From: JACQAI01 sp035507915
Lineage (GTDB): Bacteria; Pseudomonadota; Alphaproteobacteria; Elsterales; Elsteraceae
Assembly: GCA_035507915.1 (NCBI GenBank)
Contig: DATJNS010000167.1
Location: 1 to 5,790, forward strand
Direction of reading: 5' to 3'
Length of the DNA stretch: 5,790 nt
Positions 1 to 3,441 of the stretch are shown here, piece by piece. The translations under genes and the position numbers were made by a program. The notes below the pieces were generated by a model. It worked only from the letters and a program-made list of their open reading frames with translations, searched no databases and was not told the DNA's origin. Position 1 is the first letter of the stretch. Each line of letters starts with the position of its first letter.

Positions 1-37
1 GCCCTGACATGCTGGTTCAATTGAGTCCGGACCCTAG

Positions 38-104
38 CGCGAAAGCGGGGATCCAGGAGTCGGACGGCGGTGCAGCGACCCTGGATGCCCGCTTTCGCGG
101 GCAT
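38..104. repeat. REP-like inverted repeat downstream of the mlaC-like gene
   Basis: Two 19-base arms, 38-56 (CGCGAAAGCGGGGATCCAG) and 81-99 (CTGGATGCCCGCTTTCGCG), are reverse complements with one mismatch, separated by 24 bases. The right half also contains a tight hairpin: ATGCCCGC (85-92) and GCGGGCAT (97-104) around TTTC. The GCGAAAGCGGG...ATCCAG style resembles dispersed extragenic palindromes common in alphaproteobacterial genomes; I know this from general familiarity, not from a search. It lies just past the stop of the minus-strand gene, so it could form the 3' end of that transcript. No T-tract follows, so it is not called an intrinsic terminator. Bases 1-37 show nothing I can assign. 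Confidence 0.65.
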
Positions 105-144
105 GACGGGCTTGGGTGTTTGGCTTAGTTAGTCCCGCGCGGGA

Positions 145-798
145 TCAGCTGCGCGCGGCTTGGTTCTGCTGCTGGATGCGCTCCTTCATGCTGGCGAGCA
201 GGCCGTCGATCTGGCCGCCGTTGCGCTGGATCACCGAGCCGAACTCCTGCTGCTGCGTCACGCTCATGCTGACGCCCTCGATGATCACGTCGACGATCTT
301 GAGCTGGCCCTGCGCCTTGAGCACGCGCCAGTCGACCTTGACGGGCTGCGCGCCGGTCTTCGGCTGGGTCACGTTGGTGGTGACCAGCGTGCTGTCGCCG
401 TCCTGCCGGCTGCCGATGACCTGGAACTGCTCGCCTTTGTATTCGGTGAAGCGGTTGTTGTAGGTCTTGACGATCATGTCCTCGAACAGCTTGAGGAACT
501 CCTGGCGCTGCGCGTCGGTCGCGGTGCGCCAGTAGCGGCCGAGCACGAAGCGGCCGATCGCCGGCACGTCGAAGCTGCCGACGAACATGTCGTGGAAATG
601 CTGCTCGCGGTCGGTCTTGGACAGCGACGCGTCGGTGATGATCGAGATCGCCTGGTCGCCGAGCGACTGCACGAACTTGGCGGCGTCGGTCTGCGCGCCG
701 GCGGCGCCGGCCGGGCGCGGCGCGACGGCGCCCGCCGCGAACAGCAGCACAATGATCGCGAACCGGCCGAGCTTCATCATGCGCAACCCCTTTGCCAT
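145..798 (-). CDS. mlaC: MlaC/Ttg2D-family periplasmic lipid-transport protein
   Basis: A 217-residue exported protein of the MlaC (Ttg2D, toluene-tolerance Ttg2) family. Family members carry phospholipids across the periplasm between the outer membrane and the inner-membrane MlaFEDB ABC transporter. The N-terminus has basic residues (KGLRMMKLGR), a hydrophobic core (FAIIVLLFAAGAV) and AGA-type cleavage sites near residue 32 or 35. The mature part has the family's helical start (residues ~36-80), the conserved GRYWRTATDAQRQEF segment (~87-101), YNNRF (~113-117), then strands with VKVDWRV and KIVDVIIEGVSMSV. Length matches the family (about 210). I chose ATG 798 because AGGGGGG sits about 4 bases upstream. 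ATG 780 or 777 is a real alternative, with AAGGGG 6-9 bases upstream, and would still leave a full signal peptide. No other mla gene is visible, so this is either a solo gene or the start of an operon leaving the window to the left. The hopanoid-associated relative HpnM belongs to the same fold family and cannot be excluded. Confidence 0.88.
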   Translation of the reverse strand: MAKGLRMMKLGRFAIIVLLFAAGAVAPRPAGAAGAQTDAAKFVQSLGDQAISIITDASLSKTDREQHFHDMFVGSFDVPAIGRFVLGRYWRTATDAQRQEFLKLFEDMIVKTYNNRFTEYKGEQFQVIGSRQDGDSTLVTTNVTQPKTGAQPVKVDWRVLKAQGQLKIVDVIIEGVSMSVTQQQEFGSVIQRNGGQIDGLLASMKERIQQQNQAARS

Positions 799-975
799 CG
801 TCCCCCCTGCCACCGCTGCGGGCCTTGCGGGCGCCGGGTCGTCACCTTGCCGTGCGCGGCGGCAAACGCAAGGCGAATTCCGCATCCGGCGCAACCCGAT
901 ACCGCCCGCGGCGCCGCACATCCGCCGGCCGCACCATCCGCAACGCCGCGAGCCGGCGCCCGGTTCGGTCGACGC

Positions 976-1085
976 CTGCGGGATCCAACAAGGGATCGAT
1001 TGAGCCGGCTCGCGCGTTGTTCAGCTGTAGGGTTAGCCCCCTACCCGCAGTCACTGAAGCCCCGCCCCGCGGGGCTTCTTTTTTT
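976..1085 (+). ncRNA. Possible structured small RNA ending in an intrinsic terminator
   Basis: CTGCGGG (976-982) is the exact complement of CCCGCAG (1044-1050) and could close a domain of about 75 nt. Inside, AACAA (986-990) can pair with TTGTT (1017-1021), and GTAGGG (1027-1032) with CCCTAC (1039-1044, sharing one base with the closing stem), giving a three-way-junction shape. The palindrome GAGCCGGCTC (1002-1011) lies in the first branch. A strong rho-independent terminator follows within 5 bases. No plus-strand protein gene precedes it, so the terminator needs some transcript to end, and a small RNA is the simplest reading. I could not identify a family: it is not a tRNA (no T-arm), and I see no SAM, SAH or cobalamin riboswitch core. 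The 5' end and promoter are undetermined; this is a structure-based inference. Confidence 0.3.
1056..1085 (+). terminator. Rho-independent terminator, plus strand
   Basis: GAAGCCCCG (1056-1064) pairs perfectly with CGGGGCTTC (1070-1078) around a CCCCG loop, followed at once by seven T residues (1079-1085). The T-tract occurs only on the plus-strand side, so it acts on rightward transcription. It is about 195 bases before the regulator's start codon and lies upstream of that gene's predicted promoter, so it probably ends a separate transcript or insulates the operon from antisense transcription coming through the mlaC-like gene. Confidence 0.8.
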
Positions 1086-1119
1086 GCCCGCGCTCCGCCC
1101 TCTCTGCCCCCAATCCGTC

Positions 1120-1142
1120 ATGCTCGGGCTCGTCCCGAGCAT
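1120..1142. repeat. REP-like extragenic palindrome
   Basis: ATGCTCGGG (1120-1128) and CCCGAGCAT (1134-1142) are perfect complements around the 5-base loop CTCGT, preceded by CCGTC. This GTCATGC-(C/T)-CGGG...CCCG-(G/A)-GCAT pattern resembles a dispersed palindrome I associate with alphaproteobacterial intergenic regions. It has no T-tract. It differs in sequence from the repeat at 38-104, so at least two repeat types are present. Confidence 0.6.
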
Positions 1143-1180
1143 CTAGAGGGCCGACGGGGTCCGCCCTGCCCACTTGGCGA

Positions 1181-1199
1181 CCCACCGGGAATCGGTGGG
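1181..1199. repeat. Short perfect hairpin upstream of the promoter
   Basis: CCCACCG (1181-1187) and CGGTGGG (1193-1199) are perfect complements around GGAAT. It ends 14 bases before the predicted -35 box. No T-tract follows, so it is not an intrinsic terminator. It could be a protein-binding dyad or another extragenic palindrome; the sequence does not decide. Confidence 0.4.
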
Positions 1200-1212
1200 C
1201 GGAAGATTCAGC

Positions 1213-1241
1213 TTGAGGCCGCACACTCATAAGGATATCTT
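1213..1241 (+). promoter_or_regulatory. Predicted sigma70-type promoter of the sahR-metF-metH operon
   Basis: TTGAGG (1213-1218; 4 of 6 to TTGACA) and TATCTT (1236-1241; 4 of 6 to TATAAT) are separated by exactly 17 bases. This is the most AT-rich segment of the intergenic region. Transcription would begin near 1248, leaving a leader of about 33 bases before ATG 1281. The -10 box falls inside the operator palindrome, as expected for repression by blocking RNA polymerase. Confidence 0.55.
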
Positions 1242-1249
1242 TATGTGTG
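1224..1249. promoter_or_regulatory. Palindromic operator, probable SahR-type binding site
   Basis: A 26-base dyad centred between 1236 and 1237 has 11 of 13 paired positions complementary. Its core, ATAAGGATATCTTTAT (1229-1244), matches its own reverse complement at 14 of 16 positions; a single G-to-A change would make the core perfect (ATAAAGATATCTTTAT). It spans the spacer and -10 box of the predicted promoter and lies 32 bases before an ArsR-family regulator gene, so autoregulation is likely. A-rich dyads with a GATATC centre fit what I recall of SahR operators, but I could not compare it with a motif model. Confidence 0.65.
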
Positions 1250-1280
1250 ACGGGCGGCCCGAACGCTCGTTGTTGGGGGC

Positions 1281-2387
1281 ATGATGGACCAGCTGCTGGC
1301 AGGATTGCGCGCCGCCGCCGAGCCGACCCGGCTCCGCCTGCTGGCATTGTGTGGGCGCGCCGAGCTGACCGTCACCGAGCTGACCCAGATCCTCGGCCAG
1401 AGCCAGCCGCGGGTCTCGCGCCATCTGAAGCTGCTGTGCGAGGCCGGGCTGCTCGAGCGCTTCCGCGAGGGCGCCTGGGTGTTCTACCGGCTGGCGCAGC
1501 GCGGCGGCGCCGCACCGCTGGCCGAGCATCTGGTCGCGCTGCTGCCGGCCGAGGATCCCGGCCTGGCGCTCGATCTCGAGCGGCTCGACGGCGTCAAGCG
1601 GGTGCGCGCCGCCGCCGCCGCCGCGTATTTCCGCGCCAACGCCGCCGAGTGGAACCGCATCCGCGCCATGCACATCGACGAGGCCGAGGTCGAGCGCGCG
1701 GTGCTGGCGGCGCTCGGCGAGCGCCCGGCGATCGGCGACTATCTCGACATCGGCACCGGCACCGGCCGGCTGCTCGAGCTGATCGGGCCGCGCGCGCAGC
1801 ACGGGCTCGGCGTCGACCTGTCGCGCGAGATGCTGACGGTGGCGCGCGCCAACCTGGAGCGCGCCGGGCTCGTCCATTGCAGCGTGCGCCAGGCCGACAT
1901 GTACCAGCTGCCGCTCGGCGCGCACGGCTTCGACGTCGTGACGATCCACCAGGTGCTGCACTATCTGGAGGACCCCGCGGCGGCGATCGCCGAGGCGGCG
2001 CGCGTGCTGTCGCCCGGCGGCCGTCTCGTGATCGTCGATTTCGCGCCCCACACGCTCGAGGATCTGCGCGCGCGCCACGCCCACCGTCGCCTCGGCTTCC
2101 GCGACGCCGAGGTCAGCGAGTGGTGCGCCGCCGCCGGCCTGACGCCGCGCCCGACCACGCATCTGCCCGGCCAGCCGCTGACCGTGTCGGTGTGGTCGGC
2201 CGATCGCGGCGCGACCCAGGCGGCGCTGCCCGCCGCGCTGCTGCGCCCGGCCCCGAAGGACGCGCGCCTGGCGCGTCCGACCCAGTCAACCCCCGAGGAC
2301 GCGCGCTCGGCGCGCCCGACTCAACCAAGTCCCGAGGACGCGCATGTGGCGCGTCCGACCAAGCCGACCTCGGAGATCGCGCGATGA
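1281..2387 (+). CDS. sahR: ArsR-family regulator fused to a SAM-dependent methyltransferase domain (SahR-like)
   Basis: A 368-residue cytoplasmic regulator. Residues ~5-75 form an ArsR winged helix, with recognition helix QSQPRVSRHLKLLCEAGLL (40-58) and wing FREGAWVFYRL. The metal-binding ELCVC motif of metal-sensing ArsR proteins is absent; the equivalent helix reads ELTVTEL. Residues ~115-305 are a class I methyltransferase fold: motif I LDIGTGTGRLLEL (155-167), acidic D179 after the next strand (VDLSREMLTVAR), ADMYQLPL (205-212), FDVVTIHQVLHYLEDP, and GGRLVIVDF. This two-domain form is typical of SahR, where the fold senses S-adenosylhomocysteine and controls methionine-cycle genes. The neighbours metF and metH fit. 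The last ~43 residues are a repeat-built tail rich in R, P, T, D and A with no recognised domain. ATG 1281 is followed at once by ATG 1284; GGGGG at 1275-1279 is better spaced for 1284. The stop overlaps metF by ATGA, implying translational coupling. An active methyltransferase role is possible but less likely. Confidence 0.85.
   Translation: MMDQLLAGLRAAAEPTRLRLLALCGRAELTVTELTQILGQSQPRVSRHLKLLCEAGLLERFREGAWVFYRLAQRGGAAPLAEHLVALLPAEDPGLALDLERLDGVKRVRAAAAAAYFRANAAEWNRIRAMHIDEAEVERAVLAALGERPAIGDYLDIGTGTGRLLELIGPRAQHGLGVDLSREMLTVARANLERAGLVHCSVRQADMYQLPLGAHGFDVVTIHQVLHYLEDPAAAIAEAARVLSPGGRLVIVDFAPHTLEDLRARHAHRRLGFRDAEVSEWCAAAGLTPRPTTHLPGQPLTVSVWSADRGATQAALPAALLRPAPKDARLARPTQSTPEDARSARPTQPSPEDAHVARPTKPTSEIAR
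2256..2384 (+). repeat. 39-bp palindrome-containing tandem repeats coding the regulator's C-terminal tail
   Basis: Three consecutive 39-base units (2256-2294, 2295-2333, 2334-2372) plus a partial fourth encode 13-residue units of the form (E/K)DARxARPTQxxP. Each unit contains a dyad GGACGCGC-N5-GCGCGTCC: 2258-2278 perfect, 2297-2317 with one mismatch, 2336-2356 perfect. Unit length is a multiple of three, so the frame is kept through to the overlap with metF. The units carry several substitutions, so this is not a very recent duplication. Confidence 0.8.
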
Positions 2388-3271
2388 CGACGCTGCCGCC
2401 GCCGCGCGTCTCGTTCGAGTTCTTCCCGCCCAAGACGGCCGAGATGGAAGCCAGCCTGTGGGCGTCGATCACCAAGCTGGCGCCGCTCGCGCCGGCGTTC
2501 GTCTCGGTGACCTACGGCGCCGGCGGCACGACGCGCGAGCGCACCCACGCGACGGTGCGGCGCATCCGCCAGGAGACCGCGCTCGAGCCGGCCGCGCACC
2601 TGACCTGCGTCGGCGCCAGCCGCGCCGAGATCGACGCGGTCGCGCGCGACTACTGGGCCGCCGGCATCCGCCACATCGTCGCGCTGCGCGGCGACGCGCC
2701 GGCGGGCAGCGCCGGCTACGCGCCGCATCCCGACGGCTACGCCTACGCCGCCGACCTGGTCGCCGGCCTGAAGCGCGTCGGCGACTTCGAGATCTCGGTC
2801 GCCGCCTATCCGGAGTGCCATCCCGAGGCGACGTCGCCCGAGCGCGACCTCGACAACCTCAAGCGCAAGATCGACGCCGGCGCCACGCGCGCGATCACGC
2901 AGTACTTCTTCGACGTGAGCTGCTACGCGAAGTTTCTCGAGCGCGCGCGCAAGGCCGGCATCGCGGTGCCGATCGTGCCCGGCCTGCTGCCGGTGACGAA
3001 TTTCGCGCAGGTCGTGAAGTTCAGCGGGGCGTGCGGCACGTCGGTGCCGCGCTGGCTCGCCGAGCTGTTCGACGGGCTCGACCAGGATCCCGAGACGCGC
3101 CGGCTGGTCGCCGCCTCGGTCGCCGCCGAGCAGGCGACCGCGCTGCGCTCGCTCGGCTGCGAGCAGTTCCACTTCTACACGCTCAACCGCGCGGACCTGA
3201 CGATCGCGATCTGCCGCCGCCTCGGCATCAAGCCCGCGACCCCCGCCCCGCCCCCCGTCGCCGCCGCATGA
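2384..3271 (+). CDS. metF: 5,10-methylenetetrahydrofolate reductase
   Basis: A 295-residue cytoplasmic flavoprotein that reduces 5,10-methylene-THF to 5-methyl-THF, the methyl donor for methionine synthase. Length matches E. coli MetF (296). FAD/folate TIM-barrel motifs appear in order: SFEFFPPKT (10-18, with the conserved acidic E12), SVTYGAGGTTRE (41-52), HLTC (72-75), ALRGD (100-104, with the conserved Asp), AAYPECHPEA (140-149), KRKIDAGATRAITQYFFD (160-177), PGLLPV (199-204) and FHFYTLNRAD (262-271). The end is a low-complexity P/A tail (PATPAPPPVAAA). ATG 2384 overlaps the regulator stop in ATGA, and GGAG sits 8 bases upstream at 2372-2375. The same frame stays open far upstream, but homology begins only at this ATG. 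It is presumably transcribed from the promoter near 1213-1241 and controlled by the regulator upstream. Confidence 0.96.
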   Translation: MTTLPPPRVSFEFFPPKTAEMEASLWASITKLAPLAPAFVSVTYGAGGTTRERTHATVRRIRQETALEPAAHLTCVGASRAEIDAVARDYWAAGIRHIVALRGDAPAGSAGYAPHPDGYAYAADLVAGLKRVGDFEISVAAYPECHPEATSPERDLDNLKRKIDAGATRAITQYFFDVSCYAKFLERARKAGIAVPIVPGLLPVTNFAQVVKFSGACGTSVPRWLAELFDGLDQDPETRRLVAASVAAEQATALRSLGCEQFHFYTLNRADLTIAICRRLGIKPATPAPPPVAAA

Positions 3272-3288
3272 CGATCATGCGGACCACA

Positions 3289-3412
3289 TCACCCCCCTCC
3301 CTAACCCTCCCCCTCAAGGGGGGAGGGGACGCCTTGCTGCAGGCGGCAGCGCCGCCGTTTGCCTGATCCCTCCCCCTCCCGCCTTGAGGGGGAGGGTCGG
3401 GGAGGGGGGTGA
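3289..3412. repeat. Long imperfect inverted repeat between metF and metH
   Basis: Arms 3289-3328 and 3373-3412 are complementary at 37 of 40 positions around a 44-base middle. Each arm is pyrimidine- or purine-biased (blocks such as CCCTCCCCCTCAAGG and CCTTGAGGGGGAGGG) and could also form its own smaller hairpin. This C/G-block pattern resembles dispersed repeats seen between genes in high-GC alphaproteobacteria. It fills nearly all of the 170-base gap, so a metF-metH transcript would carry a very stable hairpin just before metH. No T-tract follows either arm, so an intrinsic terminator is not called. It carries no coding signal and could be a small non-autonomous mobile unit. Confidence 0.8.
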
Positions 3413-3441
3413 GGGTTCGGTCAGACAGAGTTGGATTTGAG

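Larger units (their letters stand above)
799..1280. other. Noncoding divergent intergenic region
   Basis: This stretch separates the divergent mlaC-like and sahR-like genes. No reading frame here has a convincing start, ribosome site or recognisable protein; the open frames present are by-products of high GC. From left to right it holds a GC-rich segment without recognisable elements (799-975), a foldable segment ending in a plus-strand terminator (976-1085), a REP-like palindrome (1120-1142), a short perfect hairpin (1181-1199), and the promoter/operator of the methionine operon (1213-1249). I could not find a convincing promoter for the minus-strand gene, although one should lie between 799 and about 1000. 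Confidence 0.7.

Noticed and set aside
976..1050. A tRNA gene, because a 7-bp stem closes a 75-nt segment
   Set aside because: There is no T-arm with a TTCGAAT-like loop, no D-arm, and no 5-bp anticodon stem with a 7-base loop at the expected place.
842..1054. A 70-codon minus-strand open frame upstream of the mlaC-like gene
   Set aside because: GTG start without a convincing ribosome site, arginine-rich shadow composition and no recognisable features.
1021..1085. Cobalamin riboswitch before the B12-dependent methionine pathway, suggested by CCGCAGTCACTG
   Set aside because: The resemblance to the B12-riboswitch core (GCCACTG) is partial, no second B12-box segment is found nearby, and the likely operon promoter lies downstream of this region.
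160..1146. A 328-codon plus-strand open frame opposite the mlaC-like gene
   Set aside because: Alanine/arginine/leucine-rich shadow frame that runs through the intergenic terminator and part of the REP-like palindrome. The minus strand encodes a recognisable exported protein with a signal peptide.
2256..2372. CRISPR-like array from the regularly spaced 39-bp units
   Set aside because: The units are directly adjacent without spacers, are diverged from each other and are translated in frame as part of the regulator.
1247..2383. Upstream in-frame extension of metF through the regulator gene, as a possible fusion protein
   Set aside because: The extension is arginine/alanine-rich low-complexity sequence without homology, starts upstream of the regulator's own start, and lies out of frame with the clear ArsR-methyltransferase protein. 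metF has its own ATG with GGAG upstream.
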